DNA from: Pseudomonadota bacterium
Lineage (GTDB): Bacteria; Pseudomonadota; Alphaproteobacteria; Acetobacterales; Acetobacteraceae
NCBI GenBank assembly: GCA_021829055.1
Contig: JAJZCS010000014.1
Coordinates: 1-17,003, forward strand
DNA length: 17,003 bases
Direction of reading: 5' to 3'
Shown here: positions 7,233 to 14,533 of the stretch, piece by piece
Numbering within the stretch: position 1 is the stretch's first letter
Layout: each line of letters opens with the position of its first letter
Program-made: the position numbers and the translations under genes
Notes under the pieces: generated by a model
The model's input: only the letters and a program-made list of their open reading frames with translations
Told to the model about the DNA's origin: nothing
Databases searched by the model: none

Positions 7233-7461
7233 TATGAATAAGCCGAGACGGATTTATCCAGTTGGCGCGCGTACTCAAAAAATGTAGTTTGGCGCTATGA
7301 ACCAACAGTCGATGTTGCTTCCTGCTTTCGACAAAGTGTTTCTTGATATGGCGGGCTGCCTGAGCGTGGTGAAGTCACGTAAGCGCCGAGAGGCGTACGT
7401 GAAGTCGGGAGCACCACCAATCCTTCTGGCCGCGTGAATTTCCTGAGAGTGCCCAACTGAG

Positions 7462-9351
7462 ATGGCCGAAACAGGCACACGCCAGATGAATAAGTCGGGG
7501 GGACGAGGGGTTGGTTGCATAGACAGGTTATTACGGACGCTTCCGTCGGCGCCCGGCGTCTACCGGATGCTCGACGATGGTGGTCGCGTGCTCTACGTTG
7601 GCAAGGCAAAAAGCCTCAGGCATCGGGTCGCAGCCTATACCCAACCAGGGCGCCTATCGGAACGGTTGCGGCGCATGGTTGCCGAAACCGCCAATGTTGA
7701 GATCATTACAACGCAGACCGAAGCGGAGGCACTTCTTCTCGAGGCCAATCTGATCAAGCGTTTCAACCCACGCTTCAATATCTTGCTTCGCGATGATAAA
7801 TCATATCCTTGGCTGATGCTCAGTGAAGACCATCCCTATCCAAGGCTTGGGAAGCACCGGGGCGCACAAATCGGAAACGCGAGCTACTGGGGACCATTTG
7901 CATCGGCGTGGTCTGTGAACCAGACCATCCAAGGTCTACAACGTGTGTTTTTGTTGCGTACTTGTGCAGACTCGGTTTTTTCCAACCGGACGCGACCTTG
8001 CCTGCTCTATCAAATTAGGCGTTGTTCGGCACCGTGCGTCGGTCGCATTTCTAGGGAAGATTACGCAGAATTGGTTTCTGAAGCACGCAAGTTTCTGTCC
8101 GGGCGGGTCGCCCATGTGCAGCGTGATTTGGCTTCTCAAATGGAGCATGCGGCAAAGACGTTGGAATTTGAGCGAGCTGCCAGCTTACGTGACCGCATTC
8201 GTGGCCTCACCCAGATACAGGGCCGGGATGTTATCAACCCAGCAAGCATCACCAACGCCGATGTTATCGCGATTTCTCAGGCGGCTGGCCGATCATGCGT
8301 ACAGGTTTTTTTTATTCGTGGAGGGCGCAATAACGGGAACCGCAGTTTTTTCCCGGAACACGACAAAGATGAGGCCGCAGAGTTTGTTCTCTCGGCTTTT
8401 ATTAGTCAGTTTTATGACGACAAAGACCCGCCGAGGCTTCTGCTTTTGAATCGAGCGCTGCCCGACCATGTGTTGATCGCGGAGGCTCTGAAACTAAAAA
8501 ATGGCCACAAGGTGGAAATTACGTTTCCAAAGCGAGGCGAGAAAAGGGATGTTGTACATCATGCTGAGATAAACGCGCGCGAAGCCTTAGAACGAAAACT
8601 TGCAGAGTCGGCAGGGCAGGAAAAATTACTAGCTGCAATCGGGGAGTTGTTTGGCCTCGAGAAAGTTCCTCGCCGCATCGAGGTTTACGACAACTCCCAC
8701 ATGATGGGTAGTTCACCTTACGGTGTCATGATCGTTGCTGGCCCCGAAGGTTTTATTCGGTCCGCGTATCGTAAATTCGCGATTCGCTCATCACTCACGC
8801 CTGGTGACGACCTTGCGATGTTGCGCGAGGTACTCGCTCGTCGTTTCGCACGAGCCGTGACCGACGTTTCAGCTCGTCATGAAAATATATGGCCAGATCT
8901 TGTCCTGATCGATGGGGGGGCTGGTCAGCTGAGTGCCGCGCTTGTGGTTTTGAACGAGCTCCAAATTTCTAGTGTGCCTGTCGTCGCGGTTGCCAAGGGT
9001 CCCGAACGAAATGCGGGCAGAGAGCGCTTTTTTACCGAGGAAAAACCGCCCTTTCAGCTTCCCGAGCGCGACCCGGTCCTGTACTTTCTCCAGCGGCTAC
9101 GGGATGAGGCGCATCGCTTCGCGATTACGACGCATCGGATAGGCCGCAATCGTAAAATCTCGGCCAGCGAGCTGGATGCTATTGCCGGTGTTGGTTCAAG
9201 ACGCAAGAGAGCATTATTGCACCATTTTGGGTCCGTCCGTGCCATTGAGGGGGCTGGGTTACGCGATCTTGAAGCAGTCTCTGGAATTAGTCGAGCAACT
9301 GCCTATAACATTTACACCTATTTTCATCCTGGCGTGTCTTTGGGTCCTTAA
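7462..9351 (+). CDS. uvrC: Excinuclease ABC subunit C
   Basis: UvrC makes the 3' and 5' incisions around bulky DNA damage after UvrAB recognition. The 629-residue protein has all domains: an N-terminal GIY-YIG nuclease (PGVYRML at 31-37 with Y34, LYVGKAKSL at 44-52, and [21 protein letters not shown]), a Cys-bearing central part ([17 protein letters not shown]), a UVR motif that binds UvrB ([16 protein letters not shown]), the RNase-H-like C-terminal nuclease (YDNSHMMGS and [13 protein letters not shown] with its acidic residues), and tandem helix-hairpin-helix at the end ([20 protein letters not shown]). The start at 7462 leaves a short tail before the nuclease; an alternative ATG is at 7486. 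The ribosome site is weak. It is convergent with the cyd operon: the stops are 138 bases apart. Confidence 0.97.
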   Translation: MAETGTRQMNKSGGRGVGCIDRLLRTLPSAPGVYRMLDDGGRVLYVGKAKSLRHRVAAYTQPGRLSERLRRMVAETANVEIITTQTEAEALLLEANLIKRFNPRFNILLRDDKSYPWLMLSEDHPYPRLGKHRGAQIGNASYWGPFASAWSVNQTIQGLQRVFLLRTCADSVFSNRTRPCLLYQIRRCSAPCVGRISREDYAELVSEARKFLSGRVAHVQRDLASQMEHAAKTLEFERAASLRDRIRGLTQIQGRDVINPASITNADVIAISQAAGRSCVQVFFIRGGRNNGNRSFFPEHDKDEAAEFVLSAFISQFYDDKDPPRLLLLNRALPDHVLIAEALKLKNGHKVEITFPKRGEKRDVVHHAEINAREALERKLAESAGQEKLLAAIGELFGLEKVPRRIEVYDNSHMMGSSPYGVMIVAGPEGFIRSAYRKFAIRSSLTPGDDLAMLREVLARRFARAVTDVSARHENIWPDLVLIDGGAGQLSAALVVLNELQISSVPVVAVAKGPERNAGRERFFTEEKPPFQLPERDPVLYFLQRLRDEAHRFAITTHRIGRNRKISASELDAIAGVGSRRKRALLHHFGSVRAIEGAGLRDLEAVSGISRATAYNIYTYFHPGVSLGP

Positions 9352-9489
9352 TCCTAAATCCGGCGGTTGGGTGGTTGCGCGGGCCGCCACTTGTGGCTTG
9401 GAGGTCGAGGACAACGTCACCACCCGATCTGGTGGTTGGCCGGGCTAAATAGATAGTACTCCTATAAGACCCACGATGAGTGGAGAACC
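9352..9489. other. Convergent 3' region with competing hairpins
   Basis: This 138-base gap lies between the ends of uvrC (plus) and the cyd operon (minus). ACCACC at 9419-9424 pairs with GGTGGT at 9431-9436 around six bases, and could instead pair with GGTGGT at 9370-9375, because GGTGGTTG occurs twice (9370-9377 and 9431-9438). A further stem GCCAC-TT-GTGGC lies at 9386-9397. None is followed by a T-run on either strand, so these are not classical terminators, but they may stop or stabilise both transcripts. Confidence 0.35.
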
Positions 9490-9588
9490 CTACGGAAACT
9501 TCCGCCGGGTATAGAAGTACGCGGCAATGTACATGCCAAGGTAAACAAACGGGATAAGGATAATGAGTCCTTCGAGGCCACCAAACAT
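9490..9588 (-). CDS. 32-residue single-pass membrane small protein at the end of the cyd operon
   Basis: The sequence is MFGGLEGLIILIPFVYLGMY followed by IAAYFYTRRKFP. Residues 5-26 form one hydrophobic helix ending in a basic RRK patch, which by the positive-inside rule puts the C-terminus in the cytoplasm. The ATG lies two bases after the stop of the cydX-like gene, with GGAG at 9597-9600 eight bases upstream and inside the end of that gene, so translation is probably coupled. I recognise no family: it lacks the WYFAW motif of CydX and does not look like YbgE. Its position suggests an accessory subunit or assembly factor of the bd oxidase, as for the tiny CydH/YnhF subunit in E. coli, but that is inference. 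It is short enough to be missed by ordinary gene callers. Confidence 0.68.
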   Translation of the reverse strand: MFGGLEGLIILIPFVYLGMYIAAYFYTRRKFP

Positions 9589-9590
9589 AT

Positions 9591-9806
9591 TTATATCTCC
9601 GTAGGAGCAGACTGCTCGTCGATCATGTCTCTAGATGCGTGCTGTGTTTCGAACAGAACAGCTCCAGCTGTCGAGATGAGGACAATCATTGTGGTCCCGA
9701 CGAGCCATGCAAAATACCAGGGGCCGAAGTCGCCGGCGACAACGGCTAACATCAACGCTAATGCAAGCACCCCAGCGAGAGCCAAAATTCTAATGATGTT
9801 GGTCAT
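9591..9806 (-). CDS. cydX: CydX-like bd oxidase small subunit with an extra N-terminal membrane helix
   Basis: CydX is a one-helix subunit (about 37 residues in E. coli) that stabilises the haem centres of cytochrome bd. This 71-residue protein contains the signature W-Y-F-A-W-L-V-G-T at 30-38, and E53 lies at the same distance from it as Glu25 of E. coli CydX. Preceding it is a second hydrophobic helix (about 5-25), absent from classical CydX. The extension looks real: the ATG at 9806 has AGAGG seven bases upstream, and there is no ATG just before WYFAW. The gene follows cydB by 17 bases and overlaps the ribosome site of the next small gene. The polar tail (54-71) is acidic. Function as a bd subunit is strongly suggested by motif and position; the role of helix 1 is unknown. 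Confidence 0.85.
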   Translation of the reverse strand: MTNIIRILALAGVLALALMLAVVAGDFGPWYFAWLVGTTMIVLISTAGAVLFETQHASRDMIDEQSAPTEI

Positions 9807-9823
9807 GTTCTTACCTCTAATCG

Positions 9824-10963
9824 TTAGTAAGAATGCTCGTCAGCGATCACTATTTCCGTGTGCACCTTACCACGCATCACCCTAAACGCCCATGTGGTGT
9901 ATGACAAAATTGCAGGAATAAACGCCACCGCAAAGACCAGCATCCAGCCCAGATTATACTCGCTGCCAGATGCATTCCAAACCGTTAGGCTTTCAGACGG
10001 CGCTGTGGACGATGGCATCAAGAAGGGGAACATTGCCCCCCCTGCGGTAAAGATAGTTCCGATCCAAGCGGTGGCGCCAAGCCACCAGCCGAGGATAGGT
10101 TTGCGAGCAATCAATGAGAGTGAGCCCGTGATCATGCTCACTAAACCTAGAGCTGGTAGCAGCCACAGCAAGGGATAAATGTGGAAATTGTTCATCCATG
10201 CGCCCGTGCGCATCAACACCAACGGACCGTTGAGCGGCGTCGCCGCCATCCCTGGATCAGCTGGTTGGGCAAACATGAAACCCTTGATAAATTGGACCCA
10301 TATACCCCCGGCAACAAACAGGATTGCTGCAACTGCGCCGCTGCAGATGGCATACCGGCGTGCCCGCTCTGCGATAACACCTTCACCGCGGATCATCAGC
10401 ATCGCGCCTCCCTGGTAAATCGCAAGTGACAGCGATAAAATCCCACACATCAGTGCAAAGGGGTTGGCAAGATACCAAATAAAGCTTTCGTTTTGGTAAT
10501 ATTGGCCGTCCCACCCGAAATGAAATCCAACGCCTTGGAGAACGTTACCGAAGGCAGCTCCATAGATGGTCATTGGGAGTGCGCCCGAGATCAGGAAAGC
10601 CCAGTCCCAAGCCTCACGCCATCGGCTAGCATCCACTTTAGATCGATATTCAAATGCCACTGGCCGCATGATCATGCTGAACAGCAGCAAAATCATGACG
10701 ATGTAAAAGGTTGAGAACGAGGTCGCATAAAGCGTAGGAAAAGCCGCAAAAATTGTTCCGCCGCCCAAGATAAACCACACTTGGTTGCCATCCCAATGAG
10801 GACCGATAATCGCCAGCGCCGTTCGCCGTTCGCCATCACTACGCCCCACAAAACGGAGCAGTGTCCCAACTCCCATGTCCATTCCGACCATTATCGCGAT
10901 TCCTGTGAGCAGGATGCCAAGGAGCAGCGCCCAAGTAACCTTTAGCGCGACGTATAGTTCCAT
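9824..10963 (-). CDS. cydB: Cytochrome bd quinol oxidase subunit II
   Basis: CydB is the structural partner of CydA in the membrane-bound bd oxidase, which reduces oxygen to water with electrons from quinol without pumping protons. The 379-residue protein matches the family length and has about eight to nine hydrophobic helices. It carries the characteristic early block GIAIMVGMDMGVGTLL, then IGPHWDGNQVWFILGGGTIF (including W and D of HWDGNQVW) and the RPVAFEYRSK loop. The start at 10963 has AAGG upstream and lies 12 bases after the cydA stop, so the two are cotranscribed. The end is 17 bases before the cydX-like gene. Nothing appears broken. Confidence 0.96.
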   Translation of the reverse strand: MELYVALKVTWALLLGILLTGIAIMVGMDMGVGTLLRFVGRSDGERRTALAIIGPHWDGNQVWFILGGGTIFAAFPTLYATSFSTFYIVMILLLFSMIMRPVAFEYRSKVDASRWREAWDWAFLISGALPMTIYGAAFGNVLQGVGFHFGWDGQYYQNESFIWYLANPFALMCGILSLSLAIYQGGAMLMIRGEGVIAERARRYAICSGAVAAILFVAGGIWVQFIKGFMFAQPADPGMAATPLNGPLVLMRTGAWMNNFHIYPLLWLLPALGLVSMITGSLSLIARKPILGWWLGATAWIGTIFTAGGAMFPFLMPSSTAPSESLTVWNASGSEYNLGWMLVFAVAFIPAILSYTTWAFRVMRGKVHTEIVIADEHSY

Positions 10964-10975
10964 CGGCCCTTTTCC

Positions 10976-12607
10976 TTATTGCCAGGATTTGTTAGCCCAG
11001 GATTTGTCTGTAAATCCGGGCTGGCCAAAAACAGGTTGCACGAATGCGGGTGCATGTGAGGTTGGGGTTATGTGTTGCACCGGTCCGAGCCGTGCGAACT
11101 TAAACATTAGATAAAGTTCAGCCGCTATGAACAGGCTGTATAGAAAAGCAAAACCGACCAGCGAGAACACCATGTAACCAACGTCATGGGATGATGCGGA
11201 TTGAAAAGTTGGCAACCATCCAAAAACCGTCCACGGTTGGCGACCGTTTTCTGCAGTGATCCAACCGAATTCGCAAGCAAGCACCGGGAGCGGGATGGCC
11301 CAAGCTGCCGCCTTTAGTAGCAATGGATGCTTTTCCAGTTCGTTGCGCAGACTGTAATAGGCACAAAAAGCAAATACGACGACAAAGACAAAGCCAAGCA
11401 GCACCATCAGGCGAAATGACCAGAACTCAACAAAAACGTTTGGGATGGTGTCGCGAGCCGCTTTTTGCACGATGCTTGGAAGATTCTGCACCGTGATTTT
11501 ACTCAGGTCCTGATCTGGGGCGTAGCGTTGAGCAAGGAACCCATACCCCATGTCGCTCTCGTTGGCACGGAATGCCGCAAGAGCTGCAGGATTACGGGTT
11601 GCTCCGTAAGCTTTGAGTGCAACGACGGCCTTGATTCCTTTGATCACTTTGGCTCTAGCAGAGTGTTCTAGCGCATCAACACCGGGAATCGGAGACGTGA
11701 AATCGTGGGCAACCAGCGGTGTTAGAACGTATGGTATGCTGACATTAAACAGATCTTTCTGAGTCTTGTCATCCGGGATCGCGAAAATTTTCCATGGCGC
11801 GTAAGGTGGCTTGCTAGTGTGCCAAATACCTTCCATCGCCGCGAGCTTTGTCGGCTGAACCAGGAAGTCGAGCCGACCGAGGGCGTCGCCGAGTGTCACA
11901 ACCGCGAGCGAGGAAATAATACCGAAGAGCGCAGCCATCCGGAACGATCGAGCCGCAAATTCGCGATGCTGCTTACGCAGGAGGTAATAGGCGCTGACTC
12001 CCATGACGAACATTGCTCCGGTCACGAAGCCCGCCAGCGTCGTATGCACGAACTTTGCTTGTGCATCTGGGCTGAACACCAATGCGCCGAAGCTTCTGAA
12101 TTGCATGCGCATGGTCTTCGGATCAAACGAGGCGCCGACCGGGTCCTGCATGAAACCGTTGGCGATCAGAATCCATAGCGCGGAGAGATTAGACCCGAGG
12201 GCAACGAGGAATGTCACCGCCAAATGCGCCCCTCTGCTCAGTCGGCCCCAGCCAAAGAACATCAGGCCGACAAAGGTGGACTCCATGAAAAACGCCATCA
12301 ACCCTTCGATGGCCAGAGGGGTCCCAAAAACGTCACCCACAAAATGAGAATACATGGACCAGTTTGTGCCGAACTCAAATTCCATCGTTAAGCCAGTGGC
12401 AACGCCGATGGCAAAATTGATGCCGAATAGCTTGCCCCAGAACTGCGTCATGTCCTTGTAAATCTGCTTGCCGGTAATGACGTAGACTGTCTCCATGGCT
12501 GCAAGGATAAACGTCATACCCAGCGTCAGCGGCACAAATAAAAAATGATACAGTGCGGTGAGAGCGAATTGCAGTCGAGACAGATCGACCACAGTCGGAT
12601 TAATCAT
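10976..12607 (-). CDS. cydA: Cytochrome bd quinol oxidase subunit I (long Q-loop type)
   Basis: CydA holds the quinol site and haems b558, b595 and d. I start it at the ATG at 12607 (543 residues), because AGGA lies eight bases upstream and the protein then begins as E. coli CydA does; an upstream in-frame ATG at 12661 would add 18 unlike residues. Haem ligands are in place: H21 (b595), H188 and M401 (b558); E101 and E109 match the conserved E. coli Glu99 and Glu107, and E446 matches Glu445. The GRQPW motif is at 455-459. The Q-loop is of the long E. coli type (GYGFLAQRY at 354-362), which together with a CydX-like subunit marks a bd-I-like oxidase, not a short-loop cyanide-insensitive one. 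It is separated from cydC by 171 bases containing a dyad. Confidence 0.97.
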   Translation of the reverse strand: MINPTVVDLSRLQFALTALYHFLFVPLTLGMTFILAAMETVYVITGKQIYKDMTQFWGKLFGINFAIGVATGLTMEFEFGTNWSMYSHFVGDVFGTPLAIEGLMAFFMESTFVGLMFFGWGRLSRGAHLAVTFLVALGSNLSALWILIANGFMQDPVGASFDPKTMRMQFRSFGALVFSPDAQAKFVHTTLAGFVTGAMFVMGVSAYYLLRKQHREFAARSFRMAALFGIISSLAVVTLGDALGRLDFLVQPTKLAAMEGIWHTSKPPYAPWKIFAIPDDKTQKDLFNVSIPYVLTPLVAHDFTSPIPGVDALEHSARAKVIKGIKAVVALKAYGATRNPAALAAFRANESDMGYGFLAQRYAPDQDLSKITVQNLPSIVQKAARDTIPNVFVEFWSFRLMVLLGFVFVVVFAFCAYYSLRNELEKHPLLLKAAAWAIPLPVLACEFGWITAENGRQPWTVFGWLPTFQSASSHDVGYMVFSLVGFAFLYSLFIAAELYLMFKFARLGPVQHITPTSHAPAFVQPVFGQPGFTDKSWANKSWQ

Positions 12608-12778
12608 CAGCGTAATCCTAGAAGGCCAGAGCTTGGACTTGACGCGAACCGTGCCATGCACGCGTATTTAGAAACGTTGACGGAGGCCGTATCAGATTTT
12701 TTAGAACTCATTGATTTGAAGTCAATGACAAAATTCGAAACACACAAACGCATCCTGCGCAGATGAAAATCACCTAAA
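12608..12778 (-). promoter_or_regulatory. cydC-cydA gap with possible internal promoter
   Basis: This gap is long for an operon whose other gaps are -13 to 17 bases, so cydABX probably has its own promoter here. On the minus strand TTGACT (12720-12725) can serve as -35, with AAAAAT (12696-12701) 18 bases on as a weak -10. The -35 lies inside the dyad at 12708-12728. These are sequence matches only. Confidence 0.35.
12708..12728. promoter_or_regulatory. 21-bp dyad upstream of cydA (FNR/CRP-like half-sites, odd spacing)
   Basis: The arms TCATTGA and TCAATGA are perfect reverse complements; within the seven-base core two further bases pair (TT with AA), one pair is mismatched and one base is central. 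It contains TTGA-N7-TCAA. FNR/FixK sites are TTGA-N6-TCAA, so the half-sites are right but the spacing is one base too long. Placed over the possible -35 box, a bound protein would more likely repress than activate. The regulator is unknown. Confidence 0.5.
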
Positions 12779-14533
12779 TCAGACATGTACGAGCTTCTCC
12801 TGCAATTTTGCCAAGTGGCTTACGGGACCACCTGCTGCGCGCAAGACGCCAAATCGACCATCCTCTATAATCCGCCCGGCCCGTAGGACAGCAACTCGGT
12901 CGGCATCATGGATATTCTCCAGCCTGTGTGTGATGGTGATCACCGTTCGACTGCTTGCGATACTTGCCAACGCAGTACCAAAATTCGATGCTGTCGCCGG
13001 ATCCAGACCCTCCGTCGGTTCATCCAGAATGAGAAAAGGCGTTTGTCGCAGTGCAGCGCGCGCGAGTGAAATTCGGCGCGCCTCCCCGCCGGAAATTTTT
13101 GCGCCCGCTTCGCCAAGCAGTGTGTCCAGGCCGTCCGGCTGTTGGCGCACGAAAACGCTCAGTTGTGCCATCTGGAGCGCCTGCCAAAGTTCCGCTTCGT
13201 TGGCGTCGGGTTTTGCAATAAGTAGATTATGGCGGATTGAACCGGCAAAGATTTGAGTCCGCTCAGATACGACTGTGAATAGCGAACGCAGATCATCTCC
13301 CCTGATATCACGAAGTTCGATTCCACCGATCGTTGCCGACCCTTGTTGGTAATCGGCGAAGCGGAGCAATAAGTAGACTAGGGAAGTCTTGCCAGCGCCG
13401 CTTCGACCTAGAATGCTGATGTGTTCTCCCGGCTCCATGACAAGGTTAAGACCATCAAGTGCCCAACCTGCTTGGCCGGGATAGCGCAGACGCACGTCTG
13501 ACAGCCGCAAGTCCAGATGAGTTGGCTTTCTCGGGCTGACCTCCGGCTCTCTGACGAGCGCAGCTCGATCAGTAAGCTCGAATACGCGCCGCGCTGACTC
13601 CCGTATACCGCCTAAATTTTGGAATGCTGCCGGGAGAGGTGAAACCGCTTCGAAAGCCGCCATCGCACCTAACGCAAGCAACGCCGAGTCCGGCCCGGCG
13701 AGACGATGAGCCATGACCAAAACAGCCCCGATAACCAGAATCGACGTCACGGTCATACCGCTGGCCAGCAAATTGAGTGCGGCGCCAAAGCCAGCAACGC
13801 GCGCCAGGCTACCTTGAACGGTTGTCAGATCTTGGCTCTGTCCATGAACTTGATTAATCATCGTTTGAGAAGCGTCGTAAATCAACAACTCTGTCATTCC
13901 TTGGACGGAATCGACCAGATCGCTACGAATCGAATCTTGGATGTTCGTTACTCTGCGGCTATGCTGTTGACCGAGTAAAAGACTTGTCAGTGGTACAGCA
14001 ACGCCTGCCAAGCTCAGTCCAAGCATGAGCGCCACAGCGGCGACCGGTGAAAAGGTCGCGAACACCAACACCATTACAACTGACCCGAGCCCCGCCACAG
14101 CAAATGGGGAAATAACTCGCAAAAAAAAATCACCGAGCCGGTCGACATCCGCAACCAGCCTGCTTAGCAATTCCCCGCTCCGATCTTCAGAAAGCGCAGC
14201 TGGGGCAAGTGGCTCCAGACGTGCATACACGGCGACCCGCAGCTTGGCCAGTAGCCGGAGTGTGGCCTCGTGATCAGCCAGTCGTCCGCCGTAACGAGCC
14301 AATACCCGCACCGTCGCAAAGAATCGAACGCCTGCAGCTGGCGCATAGAAATTAAACGCATTCTGTGCAGCATACCCGGCCAATCCAACCAACCCAGCGC
14401 TCGCAAGAAACCAGCCGGATAGAGCGAGCAGCCCGAAATTAGCCAGAACCGTTACCAAGCCGAGACCGATGGCACCAAAAATCCACCGGCGGTACGGCGC
14501 GTAGAGTCGTAACAGCCGCATTAAGTCGCGCAT
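12779..14533 (-). CDS. cydC: Thiol reductant/haem ABC exporter, CydC subunit
   Basis: CydDC is a heterodimeric inner-membrane ABC transporter needed for cytochrome bd assembly; it was described as a cysteine/glutathione exporter, and haem has also been proposed as substrate. The 584-residue protein has six hydrophobic helices (about 1-300) with a CydC-type region RVLARYGGRLADHEATLRLL, then a nucleotide-binding domain: Walker A GRSGAGKTS (376-384), signature SGGEA (481-485), Walker B FLILDE (500-505) and switch His H536. Oddly, the Q-loop position reads VVSERTQIF: Glu424 stands where Gln is usual. The start overlaps cydD by 13 bases, so translation is likely coupled. Assignment as CydC rather than another exporter rests on these features and the cyd context. 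Confidence 0.93.
   Translation of the reverse strand: MRDLMRLLRLYAPYRRWIFGAIGLGLVTVLANFGLLALSGWFLASAGLVGLAGYAAQNAFNFYAPAAGVRFFATVRVLARYGGRLADHEATLRLLAKLRVAVYARLEPLAPAALSEDRSGELLSRLVADVDRLGDFFLRVISPFAVAGLGSVVMVLVFATFSPVAAVALMLGLSLAGVAVPLTSLLLGQQHSRRVTNIQDSIRSDLVDSVQGMTELLIYDASQTMINQVHGQSQDLTTVQGSLARVAGFGAALNLLASGMTVTSILVIGAVLVMAHRLAGPDSALLALGAMAAFEAVSPLPAAFQNLGGIRESARRVFELTDRAALVREPEVSPRKPTHLDLRLSDVRLRYPGQAGWALDGLNLVMEPGEHISILGRSGAGKTSLVYLLLRFADYQQGSATIGGIELRDIRGDDLRSLFTVVSERTQIFAGSIRHNLLIAKPDANEAELWQALQMAQLSVFVRQQPDGLDTLLGEAGAKISGGEARRISLARAALRQTPFLILDEPTEGLDPATASNFGTALASIASSRTVITITHRLENIHDADRVAVLRAGRIIEDGRFGVLRAAGGPVSHLAKLQEKLVHV

Larger units (their letters stand above)
6774..7461. other. 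AT-rich non-coding region with DnaA-box cluster (candidate oriC)
   Basis: These 688 bases between the IS607 remnant and uvrC hold no convincing gene and are visibly richer in A and T than the flanks. Within 7009-7262 there is one perfect DnaA box, with near matches on the plus strand at 7009-7017 (TTGTCCACT), 7185-7193 (TTGCCCACA) and 7254-7262 (TTATCCAGT), and on the minus strand at 7233-7241 (TTATTCATA) and 7020-7028 (TTATCCCGA). There is also a perfect IHF consensus, an A/T run at 7081-7100 that could be an unwinding element, and several short dyads. Such clusters mark replication origins. Against this, no dnaA, gidA, parAB or hemE is nearby. It also serves as the uvrC upstream region, but I cannot place that promoter. 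Confidence 0.45.

Noticed and set aside
7297..7437. 46-codon plus-strand frame ahead of uvrC
   Set aside because: No ribosome site and no family resemblance; chance length in this region.
9419..9436. Intrinsic terminator for uvrC or the cyd operon
   Set aside because: The stem is good but no run of T follows on either strand, so it is reported only as a hairpin.
10976..12607. Cyanide-insensitive (CIO) type oxidase
   Set aside because: The long Q-loop, GRQPW motif and CydX-like gene point to the bd-I type.
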